Shown: positions 24,455-33,752 of the stretch, piece by piece | How the letters are laid out: each line of letters begins with the position of its first letter | Numbering within the stretch: the stretch's first letter is position 1 | Origin: Atlanticothrix silvestris CENA357 | GTDB taxonomy: Bacteria > Cyanobacteriota > Cyanobacteriia > Cyanobacteriales > Nostocaceae | Direction: 5' to 3' | Assembly: GCF_016056295.1 (NCBI RefSeq) | Contig: NZ_JAECZB010000029.1 | Location: 1-38,631 of the forward strand | Length of the DNA stretch: 38,631 bases | The notes under the pieces: model-generated | What the model was told of the DNA's origin: nothing | The model's database searches: none | What the model saw: the letters and a program-made list of their open reading frames with translations, nothing else | Made by a program: the position numbers and the translations under genes

Positions 24455-26572
24455 ATGCTAGGAAACATACTTGTTGGAAGATACCAAATTATTAGCCACT
24501 TGGGAGGTGGAGGATTTGGTGAAACTTTTGTCGCTTGTGATACTCACTTGCCTGGTTTACCTCAGTGTGTTGTGAAGAAACTTAAGCCTCAGGCGACTGA
24601 CCCAGTAACTTTAGAAACAGCTAGGCGTTTATTTGATACGGAAGCGCAAGTACTGTATAAGTTAGGTACTCACGATCGCATCCCGCAACTTTTAGCTTAT
24701 TTTGAGGAAAATGCGGAATTTTATCTTGTACAAGAACTCATCGAAGGTCATGACCTGAGTAAAGAATTAGCAGCCGGAAAAACGCTAAGTCAAGACCACG
24801 TGATTTTGTTATTACAAGAAATCTTAGAAATTTTAGAATTTGTTCACCAACAAAAGGTGATTCACCGCGATGTCAATCCGCACAATTTACTGAGACGGCA
24901 GCAAGATGGCAAGTTAATTTTAATTGACTTTGGAGCCGTTAAACAAATCACTACTCAAGTAGTTACTCCGGACGGTCAAACTAAGTCTACTGTTGCGATA
25001 GGCACACCCGGATATATTCCTGGAGAACAGGCTCATGGTACACCAAAATTTAGTAGTGATATCTATGCTGTAGGGATAATTGCGATTCAAGCGCTCACGG
25101 GAATATCTCCTGAACAATTAGATAAAGATGCCGAAACTAATGAAATTATTTGGCAAAATAAAACTATAATTTCGCCAGAGTTAGCCCAATTTCTAGACAA
25201 AATGGTGTGTTATGATTTCCGCCAACGCTATGCTTCCGCTACTGTGGCATTGCAATATCTAAAGGAGTTAACACAGTTAACATCTAGCACTATAGCCTTT
25301 AGCCCTCCTGCCTTACCAATTCAGCAAATAAAAAGCAGTAAACATAAAAAAGGACTGTTCATTAAGTTATTATTATCCTTGTTTTTAATTGGTGTCAGTG
25401 GAGTAGCATCGATATTTGTTGTTAATAGTATTAATACTAGTAACGCTACAGAATTATCTAAACAAGGCAATACTCTTTTTGAACTGCAACGCTATAAAGA
25501 TGCGCTAATGGCCTATGAACAGGCAGTTGAAATTAGACCAGATTATGCTCAAGGATGGAATGGTCAAGGTAAAACTTTATTTAAACTAAAACAATATAAA
25601 GCAGCACTGGCAGCTTACGATAAAGCAATTCAAATTCAGCCTAACTATGTAGAGGCTTGGAGTGGACGGGGTTTTATTCTCCAAAATTTACAGCGATATT
25701 CAGAAGCGATCGCCTCTTTTGACAAAGCCTTAAAATTACAAAATAATTATCCAGAAATTTGGAATGCTCAAGGTGAAATCTTTAGTAATTTAAAACAGTA
25801 TGATAATGCCATAAAATCTTATGAACAGGCGATAAAACTGAAGCCAGATTATTATGAAGCTTGGTATCAAAAAGGGCTAGCTCTACAAAATCTCAAACAA
25901 TATGAAGAGGCGATCGCAGCTTATGATCAAGCAATTGATATTAAATCAGATTACGAACAAGCTTGGTATAATCGAGGTAATGCACTAGTAAATTTAAATC
26001 GCTACGAAGATGCTTTTAAAGCTTATGACCAAGTGGTGCAGTATAATCCCAATTATGAGCCAGCTTGGTTGTCTAGAAGTAATGTTCTCATGACTTTGCG
26101 CCGCTATCCAGAAGCAATAGAATCATTTAATCAAGTAATTAAAGATGACTCTAAAAATTATCAAGCTTGGTATAGTCGAGGTTGGGCACTACATCAAAGC
26201 CAACGTTATGACGAGGCTATACAATCTTATAAAAAAGCGGCAGCAATTGAACCAAAAAATTATCAAGTTTGGTACAACTTAGGTAACTCTCAATATATTT
26301 TACAGAAATATGAAGAGGCGATCGCATCATATAATAAAGCGGTTCGTTACAAGCCTAATCATTATGAAAGTTGGTATAGCCGCGGTAATGCCTTATCAAA
26401 TTTAGAACGATATAAAGATGCGATCGCTTCTTACGATCAAGCACTTAAATATAAACCTGATTATCAACAAGCAATAGATGCTCGTAATCAAGCTCAAAGT
26501 CAACTAAAAACCGAAAAACTACAACCTGTAATTGTACCAACTATACCAATACAAGAAAACACTGAAGATTAA
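24455..26572 (+). CDS. Ser/Thr kinase with transmembrane segment and ten TPR repeats
   Basis: The 705-residue protein has a Hanks-type kinase domain (about 8-275): glycine loop LGGGGFGETF at 16-25, KK at 41-42, catalytic loop HRDVNPHN at 137-144 and DFG at 158-160. One transmembrane segment (about 305-325) is followed by ten consecutive 34-residue TPR units (about 333-672), which would lie outside the cytoplasm and bind a partner. The catalytic-loop lysine of HRDxKPxN is Asn 141. HIP1 sites recur at the same position (codons for Glu/Asp-Ala-Ile-Ala) in several TPR units. The gene converges on kdpD, with a one-base gap between the two stops. Confidence 0.9.
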   Translation: MLGNILVGRYQIISHLGGGGFGETFVACDTHLPGLPQCVVKKLKPQATDPVTLETARRLFDTEAQVLYKLGTHDRIPQLLAYFEENAEFYLVQELIEGHDLSKELAAGKTLSQDHVILLLQEILEILEFVHQQKVIHRDVNPHNLLRRQQDGKLILIDFGAVKQITTQVVTPDGQTKSTVAIGTPGYIPGEQAHGTPKFSSDIYAVGIIAIQALTGISPEQLDKDAETNEIIWQNKTIISPELAQFLDKMVCYDFRQRYASATVALQYLKELTQLTSSTIAFSPPALPIQQIKSSKHKKGLFIKLLLSLFLIGVSGVASIFVVNSINTSNATELSKQGNTLFELQRYKDALMAYEQAVEIRPDYAQGWNGQGKTLFKLKQYKAALAAYDKAIQIQPNYVEAWSGRGFILQNLQRYSEAIASFDKALKLQNNYPEIWNAQGEIFSNLKQYDNAIKSYEQAIKLKPDYYEAWYQKGLALQNLKQYEEAIAAYDQAIDIKSDYEQAWYNRGNALVNLNRYEDAFKAYDQVVQYNPNYEPAWLSRSNVLMTLRRYPEAIESFNQVIKDDSKNYQAWYSRGWALHQSQRYDEAIQSYKKAAAIEPKNYQVWYNLGNSQYILQKYEEAIASYNKAVRYKPNHYESWYSRGNALSNLERYKDAIASYDQALKYKPDYQQAIDARNQAQSQLKTEKLQPVIVPTIPIQENTED

Positions 26573-26573
26573 A

Positions 26574-27701
26574 TCATTTTTCAGTAGCGATAATATGTAA
26601 ATCTATTTTTTGATGTCTAATTAGCTCCATCAATCTTTGTGTGAAAGAACCTTTGAGCCATCTTTTCCATAAAGACTGCTGGCTTTCACCAATAATAATT
26701 TGAGTGATGTGATAATCTACTGCAACTTGAGCAATTTTTTTGGCGATACTTTGGCTCTTAAAATGTAAAAATTCGCCACCAAAATCTCGACATAATTTCT
26801 CGCATGTATCGATATGCAAACTCTCTTCTTTAGTAAGAAAACTTTCGGAACGCGCTACAAACACAGTATACAGTCGCGCATTCATAGAATTGGCTATGCG
26901 TGCGCCTCGACGTAGCAATTGCACTGAATCCGGATAAGTAGATACACATACTAAAACTCGTTCGTGAACATTGCAATTTTGTCCTATTAAGTTGGAAGTG
27001 TTTGCTTCTTCCTCAACGGTATCTGCTACTTCTCTTAATGCTAGTTCCCTTAAAGCAATGAGATTACGACGCTGAAAGAAGTTTTTCAGAGATTGTTCGA
27101 TTTTTTCAGGAGCATAAATTTTCCCTTCTTGTAAGCGTTCTTCTAGAGTTTCTGGAGTAACATCAATCACAACAACAGCATCAGCTTCATCAAGTAGATA
27201 ATCAGGAATGCGCTCTCGCACCACCACACCTGTAATTTTTGCCACTAGGTCGTTTAAACTTTCCAAATGTTGAATATTGACAGTGGAATAAACATCAATT
27301 CCAGCTGCCAAAATTGCTTCCACATTCTGATAGCGCTTTTCTCGTTGAGAACCAGGAACGTTAGTATGAGCAAGTTCATCCACTAGAACCAGTTGGGGAG
27401 AGCGTTGCAGAATTGCGTCTGTGTCCATTTCCTGTAGAGTAACGTTCTGATGGATGCAGGCTTTTTGGGAAACTACCTCTATTCCAACAGCTTTCATTGC
27501 CGTATCTTTACGGCCATGAGTTTCTAATATACCGATAACTACATCAATTCCATCTTGTTTGAGTTGATGTGCTTCTTCCAGCATTTTGTAAGTTTTGCCG
27601 ACACCGGGAGCCATACCAATAAAAATCTTATGTTTCCCGCGTCGGTTAGGACGAATATAAGAACTATCGGGAGATGAGGTATGAGAATGAATCATGAACA
27701 A
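26574..27701 (-). CDS. kdpD: Short KdpD: sensor domain plus universal stress domain, no transmitter
   Basis: The 375-residue protein matches the N-terminal KdpD part. Walker A is GMAPGVGKT at 29-37 and VDELAHTNVPGSQREKRYQ starts at 107. The conserved VNIQHLESLNDLV and EKIEQSLKNFF segments are followed by a UspA-like domain at about 245-370. The four membrane spans and the histidine kinase of E. coli KdpD are absent. To my knowledge this short form is the normal KdpD of Anabaena-type cyanobacteria, so it is not a truncation. It lies at the far end of the kdp locus, separated from kdpC by four other genes. Confidence 0.9.
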   Translation of the reverse strand: MFMIHSHTSSPDSSYIRPNRRGKHKIFIGMAPGVGKTYKMLEEAHQLKQDGIDVVIGILETHGRKDTAMKAVGIEVVSQKACIHQNVTLQEMDTDAILQRSPQLVLVDELAHTNVPGSQREKRYQNVEAILAAGIDVYSTVNIQHLESLNDLVAKITGVVVRERIPDYLLDEADAVVVIDVTPETLEERLQEGKIYAPEKIEQSLKNFFQRRNLIALRELALREVADTVEEEANTSNLIGQNCNVHERVLVCVSTYPDSVQLLRRGARIANSMNARLYTVFVARSESFLTKEESLHIDTCEKLCRDFGGEFLHFKSQSIAKKIAQVAVDYHITQIIIGESQQSLWKRWLKGSFTQRLMELIRHQKIDLHIIATEK

Positions 27702-27807
27702 GATATGGGTAAGTTTTCAATAGTCTTGATGAGAATGGTTAATTAATAGTAGAAGCTTCCAACTTAATCTATAGGATTAATCTAATAGCCAAAATTTTTG
27801 GTCAGTA

Positions 27808-28104
27808 TTATTTTTTCTGCTTGAATTGTTTATCGAGAGTATAATCAGCACAATTATGTGCTGCTTTTGTTAAAACAATATCAGGATGTACAGCACAATG
27901 AAGATACTGGTTATCATTGTAAAATATACATTTTTTACAAGAAAAATTGCGGCATATTTTAAGTTTTGAACTTTGGGTTTTCTGGATTTTTATTTTACGT
28001 AAAAATGTTCTAAAGATCAAAGTACTTTTTCTGGCAATAAAGCGGGTAATAACCAGTAAAAAAAAGCTTGTATTTCTTATTGTAATCAATATAAACCTAA
28101 TCAT
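27808..28104 (-). CDS. Small cysteine-containing protein (DUF6464-like)
   Basis: A 98-residue protein with an N-terminal hydrophobic, basic segment (about 3-25). The C-terminal motif is C-x2-C-x4-N-x4-CAVHP followed by HNCADY. That Cys/His pattern resembles the small cyanobacterial DUF6464 proteins and may bind metal. Poor codon and hydrophobicity contrast in the N-terminal half means that the start is uncertain; an internal start is possible. It sits between the MITE and kdpD. Confidence 0.6.
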   Translation of the reverse strand: MIRFILITIRNTSFFLLVITRFIARKSTLIFRTFLRKIKIQKTQSSKLKICRNFSCKKCIFYNDNQYLHCAVHPDIVLTKAAHNCADYTLDKQFKQKK

Positions 28105-28275
28105 TTTAACTGCTGAAAGTAACGTCGTATTTTTAACAAACTAGTTTTATATTCTTAGATATGATCCATAAAAGTGTAGTCAGATAATAGATCATCAAAA
28201 TATAGTTAATTATGAGCATTAGTCGTAAATTACACTAAGATGGCAAGATAGAATTTTTATATCTAAGTTACAAAA

Positions 28276-28471
28276 ATATAAAAGGCTCTCCTAGACTTGC
28301 TATTTAATACTTAATACAAGCTTAAATTCTTATATGCCAAGGAATTCAATACAATCAAATTTAATTTGTATTAAATCTGTTGTTTTGTCTGCACCAAAGC
28401 TTATCATATAAATGTTTTCAGGTTTTTTAAGTATTAATTTATCATACCCAAACTGGGAGAGCCATATAAAA
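28276..28471. mobile_element. MITE with 8-bp target-site duplication
   Basis: The element at 28284-28463 (180 bp) begins GGCTCTCC and ends GGAGAGCC, with further partial inverted pairing inward. It is flanked on both sides by the identical octamer ATATAAAA (28276-28283 and 28464-28471). It is AT-rich and has no reading frame. GGCTCT ends with an 8-bp duplication resemble ISL3-family transposons, so it is probably a non-autonomous derivative. It fills most of the 373-bp gap between the genes at 28104 and 28478 and ends six bases before the stop of the latter. Confidence 0.75.
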
Positions 28472-28477
28472 TAGCTA

Positions 28478-28738
28478 TTAAATAATTGCTGATGAATCAC
28501 TGTCGATTGCTAATTGCTGATAACTACTTTGTAAATTTTGCCAGAGTAGTTCAACTTGCTTGTATGCTTCATGAGGACAAAGCTTACCAGATGTTTCTAA
28601 TGCTGTAATATAACCAATTTTTTGAGAAAATTCTTGTAGGTTGGCATTAAACACTAAATTCTTTGGTTGTACTTGCCCACAATAGCGGCTATAAGAGTAA
28701 AGAAAATTATTTTTATCTAATTGATTGGATTTTTCCAT
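28478..28738 (-). CDS. Small conserved cyanobacterial protein (DUF7219-like)
   Basis: The 86-residue soluble protein carries a motif I recognise from small cyanobacterial proteins: FLYSYSRYCGQVQPKNLVFNANLQEFSQKIGYI, then LETSGKL-P-EAYKQVELLWQ. This probably corresponds to DUF7219. The function is unknown. The MITE inserted just behind the stop codon may have changed its terminator. Confidence 0.65.
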   Translation of the reverse strand: MEKSNQLDKNNFLYSYSRYCGQVQPKNLVFNANLQEFSQKIGYITALETSGKLCPHEAYKQVELLWQNLQSSYQQLAIDSDSSAII

Positions 28739-28866
28739 AAATTATATTTGCTAAATTACTAATAAATTGATAGTACCTGATTATATAGGTTAGGCATAAT
28801 CAAAATATTTTATCTATAAGCATAACCTATGTACTAATTACAAAGAATGCAAAATGTTTGTTAAAT

Positions 28867-30291
28867 TCAAGCTTTAAGTTTTTTATTTTTAACCAAGATT
28901 TGTGGTAAGTTCTTTTTATCCTTTTGGAGATAGCATATTTCTACTAAAGTTGGCCATATTTCTAAAGAAGCATGAAACTGGCTAATTACATCATCGACAA
29001 TTCTAGAAACATTTTGTTGAAAAAAATCAGCTTCAAAACCATAAAAAACTCTTGATAAATTATCAGAAAATAGTTGCAATGAATACTTGCGTTCTTGATT
29101 TTTAGTGGATTCTGAAGCTTTGATAATTTGGGTATGAATAGTGCTAATTTTTTCTAAAATTTCCTCAGATTCTTGCAAGGTAACTTCCCCATAATAATCA
29201 AACTTAATCCCCATGTCATCAAGATGATATACACTATCTTTAATTCTCCTTTTGAGTAGGTTACATATTTCTTCATTAAATATCTCACTAGCCAGAGGAT
29301 TACGCATATAGTTATTTCTGGTATGATTCTGTACAGCATCAACGTGTGCTGCTACAATGCCTTCTTGTTGTATCCAAAGTCTATAAATGTAATCCTCAAA
29401 TCTGAGACGAGTCGGAAAAAAGGGTGGTAAACCTAGCCGATTATCATATCCAGCTACTCCACAATCCATGCGCCAATTTTTGTTGGTGATTACTGGTCTA
29501 AAATTGGTCAGGATATAAAAATTATTTAGATCATCTGGATTGATTTGGTTCTCATTGTTGAGGTATATATGAACAAAATCAAGTGTATCAATGTCGTTTG
29601 TTCCTGTGCGAAAGGTTTGAGCAATTTTCACAACACATTCATTTGCTAATTTCCCTTTTTGTAAAAATAGGGAATTTTCGTGAAAATAACCTTTGGTTGT
29701 GTTAGTTTCTAAGTCCATTGCTGTATCAATTATTAATTCTCCTATTTCAAAATTTTTTGGTATGTGGTTGATATCTTGCCCTAAAACATCCTCAAACGCA
29801 GTGAGTATGTCAAAAGATTTATGAATGAAACATTGTTCATGCGGTTTGATTAATCTACCTCGACAAATCTCATCTTCGGATAAAGATTCTCGACTAGTTT
29901 CTATCAGAGCATCTGGTCGCATATCGTCATCTGCACTGACCATTAAATGTCCGAGAGTGTACATTAATGTGAAATTTCGATTCCCTCCGTAGCTGGGTCT
30001 AAATAAGTTTTTGACCAGTGATTCCAGTTTGCGATCGCGCAGTCTTTCATTTAAAAAACTTATAAACTGCTCTTTTTCACGAGGGCCAACATAAAATATG
30101 TCATTGAATGTTTTAGTTTGTTCTAGTAGTGGATAATACTTCTCGTGATTGCTAACACTAGAATCATCAAAAACTATAATTTTGGTTGCGTGTCCATTTG
30201 CCCAAAAATTCTTGTCATATTCTTCAATTGTTTGGGCTACATCTCTGAGGCGACAAGTGGGAATTACAAAGATAGTTTCTGGTTGTCTCAT
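28867..30291 (-). CDS. Glycosyltransferase-like protein within the kdp locus
   Basis: From the ATG at 30291 the protein has 474 residues. It opens with a GT-A-like Rossmann start (ETIFVIPTCRLRDVAQTI), has a second strand IIVFDDSS, and carries a DDDMRPDAL motif that fits the metal-binding DxD. Further on, LRFEDYIYRLWIQQEG resembles the acceptor region of family-2-like enzymes. A GTG 54 bases upstream is possible but adds an unmotivated extension. The last 120 residues are helical. It follows a small membrane protein and kdpC on the same strand. The sugar, acceptor and any link with potassium are unknown. Confidence 0.6.
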   Translation of the reverse strand: MRQPETIFVIPTCRLRDVAQTIEEYDKNFWANGHATKIIVFDDSSVSNHEKYYPLLEQTKTFNDIFYVGPREKEQFISFLNERLRDRKLESLVKNLFRPSYGGNRNFTLMYTLGHLMVSADDDMRPDALIETSRESLSEDEICRGRLIKPHEQCFIHKSFDILTAFEDVLGQDINHIPKNFEIGELIIDTAMDLETNTTKGYFHENSLFLQKGKLANECVVKIAQTFRTGTNDIDTLDFVHIYLNNENQINPDDLNNFYILTNFRPVITNKNWRMDCGVAGYDNRLGLPPFFPTRLRFEDYIYRLWIQQEGIVAAHVDAVQNHTRNNYMRNPLASEIFNEEICNLLKRRIKDSVYHLDDMGIKFDYYGEVTLQESEEILEKISTIHTQIIKASESTKNQERKYSLQLFSDNLSRVFYGFEADFFQQNVSRIVDDVISQFHASLEIWPTLVEICYLQKDKKNLPQILVKNKKLKA

Positions 30292-30354
30292 AATTGATTT
30301 AAATGATTTGTAATACAGTTGATAAAACGTCAAGAAATTTGGCACGAATTTATA

Positions 30355-30663
30355 TTAAGGCTTGTTCCAAATCCTTTCTAAAATTTCAATTTGGCTTTGG
30401 GTTTGGGGCGTTAACTTTTGGATAGTGTCTAAAGTTTTGGCTTTCCGGAAAATATAAATTGCTTGTCGTTTTTTATACCTATTGTGTTGAAGCAGCCATC
30501 CTAAGATGAAGCCGATGAACAAGAAGGTCAAGAAAATGCTTGTGACAGATTTGATGTTATGGTCAGGTGATGCCAACTGAGGCGGTTGATTATATTGATT
30601 TTCCTGGAGAGTAATCGCCACTCGCAGAGATGGTATATCTCTGGAGTTGATAGCGTGAAACAT
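30355..30663 (-). CDS. Small single-span membrane protein after kdpC
   Basis: The 102-residue protein has one strong hydrophobic segment (about 42-62, SIFLTFLFIGFILGWLL) followed by a basic helical tail. It starts 23 bp after the kdpC stop, so it is likely cotranscribed with kdp. No family is recognised. It could be a small accessory of the transporter or a partner of the glycosyltransferase-like protein, whose chosen start lies 64 bp downstream. Confidence 0.6.
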   Translation of the reverse strand: MFHAINSRDIPSLRVAITLQENQYNQPPQLASPDHNIKSVTSIFLTFLFIGFILGWLLQHNRYKKRQAIYIFRKAKTLDTIQKLTPQTQSQIEILERIWNKP

Positions 30664-30686
30664 AATTTATTGACTTCCTCAATAAG

Positions 30687-31268
30687 TCAACTGACAGGCT
30701 GTAAAGCATCCAAAGCCATATTTAGCTGCAAAACATTGATTCCAGGTTCACCAAAAATTCCCATAAATCTGCCATCTATATTTTGAGATACTAGAGTTTG
30801 AATTTGGGCTGCATTCAGATTACGGGCGCTGGCGATACGCCGCACCTGTGCTTGGGCTGCTGCAACGCTAATGTGAGGATCTAAACCGGAGCCAGAAGTA
30901 TAAACTAAATCAGCAGTTGGTTGTATGTTGGCTTGTTTCAGCCGTGCTACTTCTACTTGAATACGTTTGAGTAGTTCAGGATTGCCGGGTGCGAGGTTGC
31001 TGGCTCCTGATACACCAGTTGTGGCAACTTCTGGGCTTATACTGTATTCTACAGTGCTGGGACGGCTCCAGAAATAGCGATCGCTGTTAAAGGGTTGACC
31101 AATTAAGGTAGAGCCTACAACTGTACCTTGACTGTTAGTAATTAAGCTGCCGTTAGCCTGAAAGGAAAATGCTATCTGTCCACAAAGTAGCATGAATAAA
31201 GGATAGAGGAAGGCTGTTAGTAGCCATAAAGCTAAAGTAGAACGAACAGCTTTATTGAGTTGGCTCAT
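30687..31268 (-). CDS. kdpC: Potassium-transporting ATPase KdpC subunit
   Basis: The 193-residue protein has one N-terminal membrane span. Next comes the family pattern GSTLIGQPFNSDRYFWSRPS (about 52-72), then SGASNLAPGNPELLKRI, TSGSGLDPHIS and a GIFGEPGINVLQLN end. The start is the ATG at 31268, which shares one base with the stop of the KdpF-like gene (TAATG) and has GGAGAA upstream; a longer upstream reading is a shadow of that gene. KdpC stabilises the Kdp complex on the periplasmic side. Confidence 0.95.
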   Translation of the reverse strand: MSQLNKAVRSTLALWLLTAFLYPLFMLLCGQIAFSFQANGSLITNSQGTVVGSTLIGQPFNSDRYFWSRPSTVEYSISPEVATTGVSGASNLAPGNPELLKRIQVEVARLKQANIQPTADLVYTSGSGLDPHISVAAAQAQVRRIASARNLNAAQIQTLVSQNIDGRFMGIFGEPGINVLQLNMALDALQPVS

Positions 31269-31489
31269 TAGAATTTCTCCGGTTGAAAAATGACTACAAA
31301 TAAATAAATACTCACGCTCAGAGTCACAAGTCCTAAAAGGGCAATAGCGTAAGATGCAGAACGTGATATTGCGAACGGTGTTGCGGCTTGTACTGCTGGT
31401 GCTAGAAGTACATTCAAGCAAAGCAGTAAGAATAGAGATAAGGGAATGCGATTTGGTTTTTCACCAATCAAGTCAAATACATTCTTCAT
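31268..31489 (-). CDS. kdpF: KdpF-like small subunit
   Basis: The 73-residue protein starts at ATG 31489 (a TTG 21 bases upstream is less likely). The first hydrophobic segment (about 14-36) ends in QAA, like a signal or extra helix. The C-terminal span (about 45-66, YAIALLGLVTLSVSIYLFVVIFQPEKF) matches KdpF and its conserved end. Cyanobacterial members are longer than the 29-residue E. coli KdpF, and the gene between kdpB and kdpC has also been called kdpG in Anabaena. It is 36 bp from the kdpB stop and coupled to kdpC. Confidence 0.85.
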   Translation of the reverse strand: MKNVFDLIGEKPNRIPLSLFLLLCLNVLLAPAVQAATPFAISRSASYAIALLGLVTLSVSIYLFVVIFQPEKF

Positions 31490-31524
31490 AATTAAAATAG
31501 TGAATTGCAATGCAGATTTTTGGA

Positions 31525-33594
31525 CTAAGCTAGACCTATGGACACAATCAAAACATCAATTATTTTGATGGCAAAGAAGGGAATCAAAACGCCACCAAGT
31601 CCATAAATAAAAATATTGCGTTGCAAAAGTTGATCTGCGGTTAATGGTCGAAATTTAACCCCAGTCAGTGCTAAGGGGATGAGTGCTGGAATCACTAAGG
31701 CGTTATAAATCAAAGCTGATAAAACCGCAGATTGGGTACTTGCCAAACCCATAATATTGAGAGTGCCAACACCAATGCCCGCAAATATTGCAGGAAGAAT
31801 GGCAAAATACTTGGCGATATCATTAGCAACAGAAAAAGTGGTGAGTGCGCCACGGGTAATCAGTAATTGTTTACCAATAGTGACGATATCAATTAACTTG
31901 GTAGGGTCAGAATCAAGGTCTACCATATTAGCAGCTTCCTTTGCCGCTTGAGTGCCTGTATTCATTGCTACACCTACATTTGCTTGAGCTAAAGCTGGGG
32001 CATCATTAGTACCATCTCCAGTCATAGCTACGAGTTTTCCTTGGGCTTGTTCTGTCCGAATCACCTCAATTTTGTCTTCAGGTGTAGCCTCGGCAATAAA
32101 GTCATCAACTCCTGCTTCTTCGGCAATCACAGATGCAGTAATACGGTTATCTCCGGTCAGCATAATGGTTTTAATTCCCATCCGCCGCATTTGGTCAAAA
32201 CGTTCTCTAATTCCCGGTTTAATGATGTCTTTGAGATAAATTACACCGTAGATTTCATCATTTTTACAAAGTGCTAATGGAGTACCACCTAATCGAGAAA
32301 TTCGTTCAAAGGTGATATCAAGTTCGGAGGTTAATTTTCCATTTCGGGAGCGCACAAATCCTTTAATCGCGTCCACTGCACCTTTACGAATTTGCACCTC
32401 GTTGGCTAAATCAGTGCCACTCATCCGCGTTTTGGCAGAAAATTCGATGCCTTCTGCTTGTTTGGGGTCAAAATCTAATTTTGCCCCTAATTTTTCTGCC
32501 AGTTTGACGATGGATTTTCCTTCTGGAGTTTCATCAAATATGCTTGATTCTAGAGCAACCTTTGCTACCTTCTCCATAGAATGACCATTAACGGGAATAA
32601 ATTCCTCTGCCAAACGGTTTCCCAAGGTAATCGTACCTGTTTTATCCAATATCAGGGTGTTGATATCTCCGCAGGCTTCAACCGCCCGTCCGGAAGTCGC
32701 AATTACATTAAACTGGGCGACTCTATCCATTCCAGCAATCCCAATTGCACTTAATAATCCGCCAATAGTGGTAGGAATCAGTGCCACAAGTAAGGCTATG
32801 AGTACGGCAATACTAATAGGTGAGTTAATGTAGACTGACACTGTAGGTAAAGTGGCAATCACAACCAAAAACACTTGAGTGAGAACTGCCAACAAAACCG
32901 TTAGGGCAATTTCATTAGGTGTTTTGCTGCGAGAAGCTCCTTCTACTAAACCAATCATGCGGTCAATAAAGCCTTGTCCAGGGTCAGCAGTGACCCGGAT
33001 TATCAGTTCATCGGAGGTGATACGCGTTCCTCCAGTCACGGAACTAGCAATATCTGACCCTGGTTCTTTCAATACTGGTGCTGATTCTCCCGTAATGGCA
33101 GATTCATCCACAGAGGCAACACCTTTAATCACCTCCCCATCAGCAGGAATAACATCCCCAGCAATTACCTTGATTTGGTCGCCACGACGTAAGGCTGTAG
33201 AACTAACCTCTTGGATGGAACCATCAGCAAGGAGTTTTTTGGCTTTAGCATCAGATTTTGCCGATCGCAAGGCATCTGCTTGAGCTTTACCTCGTCCTTC
33301 AGCTACAGCTTCAGCAAAGTTGGCAAAGACAATGGTGAAGAACAGAATCAGGGTAATTAAACCATTGAATAATCTGGGATTATCACCAGGTGTTGCACCA
33401 AATAAATTTGGTGCAATTGTAACCAGTGCTGTGATGATCGTACCCAACCAAACTACAAACATCACTGGATTTTTCAGCATGTTACGCGGATGTAGCTTAA
33501 CAAATGCTTGCTGAAATGCGCGTTTGTAAAGTCCGGCTGATTTGGCTTTGGGTTTATGTTTGCGTTCTTGTCGCAATTTTGTAGATGGTGTCAT
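31525..33594 (-). CDS. kdpB: Potassium-transporting P-type ATPase KdpB
   Basis: The 689-residue protein has all P-type landmarks: TGES in the actuator domain at 168-171, the phosphorylated Asp 317 in DKTGT, and GDGTNDAPALAQANVGVAM in the P domain. It has the seven membrane spans expected of KdpB. ATP hydrolysis by KdpB drives the potassium captured by KdpA. The Ser of TGES is the residue whose phosphorylation inhibits the E. coli complex. A 158-bp gap containing C-rich repeat-like DNA separates it from kdpA. Confidence 0.97.
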   Translation of the reverse strand: MTPSTKLRQERKHKPKAKSAGLYKRAFQQAFVKLHPRNMLKNPVMFVVWLGTIITALVTIAPNLFGATPGDNPRLFNGLITLILFFTIVFANFAEAVAEGRGKAQADALRSAKSDAKAKKLLADGSIQEVSSTALRRGDQIKVIAGDVIPADGEVIKGVASVDESAITGESAPVLKEPGSDIASSVTGGTRITSDELIIRVTADPGQGFIDRMIGLVEGASRSKTPNEIALTVLLAVLTQVFLVVIATLPTVSVYINSPISIAVLIALLVALIPTTIGGLLSAIGIAGMDRVAQFNVIATSGRAVEACGDINTLILDKTGTITLGNRLAEEFIPVNGHSMEKVAKVALESSIFDETPEGKSIVKLAEKLGAKLDFDPKQAEGIEFSAKTRMSGTDLANEVQIRKGAVDAIKGFVRSRNGKLTSELDITFERISRLGGTPLALCKNDEIYGVIYLKDIIKPGIRERFDQMRRMGIKTIMLTGDNRITASVIAEEAGVDDFIAEATPEDKIEVIRTEQAQGKLVAMTGDGTNDAPALAQANVGVAMNTGTQAAKEAANMVDLDSDPTKLIDIVTIGKQLLITRGALTTFSVANDIAKYFAILPAIFAGIGVGTLNIMGLASTQSAVLSALIYNALVIPALIPLALTGVKFRPLTADQLLQRNIFIYGLGGVLIPFFAIKIIDVLIVSIGLA

Positions 33595-33752
33595 TGGTGA
33601 TTAATTAATTTAAAAAAATTAGGCACAGGCGCAAACAAGAGAATATTTCGCGTTGCATAGTTGCGAGATGATTTACCAACTTCCAAAATTCTCCCCCTGC
33701 CTCCCCTGTCCCGGTTGTTGAGCGTAGCGATGCACTGCTCCCCCTGCTCTCT

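Noticed and set aside
26574-27701. KdpD broken by truncation
   Set aside because: The short KdpD without transmitter is, to my knowledge, the normal form in Anabaena-type cyanobacteria, and its ends are clean.
31269-31421. N-terminal extension of KdpC
   Set aside because: It is the out-of-frame shadow of the KdpF-like gene; the ATG at 31268 has a ribosome-binding site and the family start.
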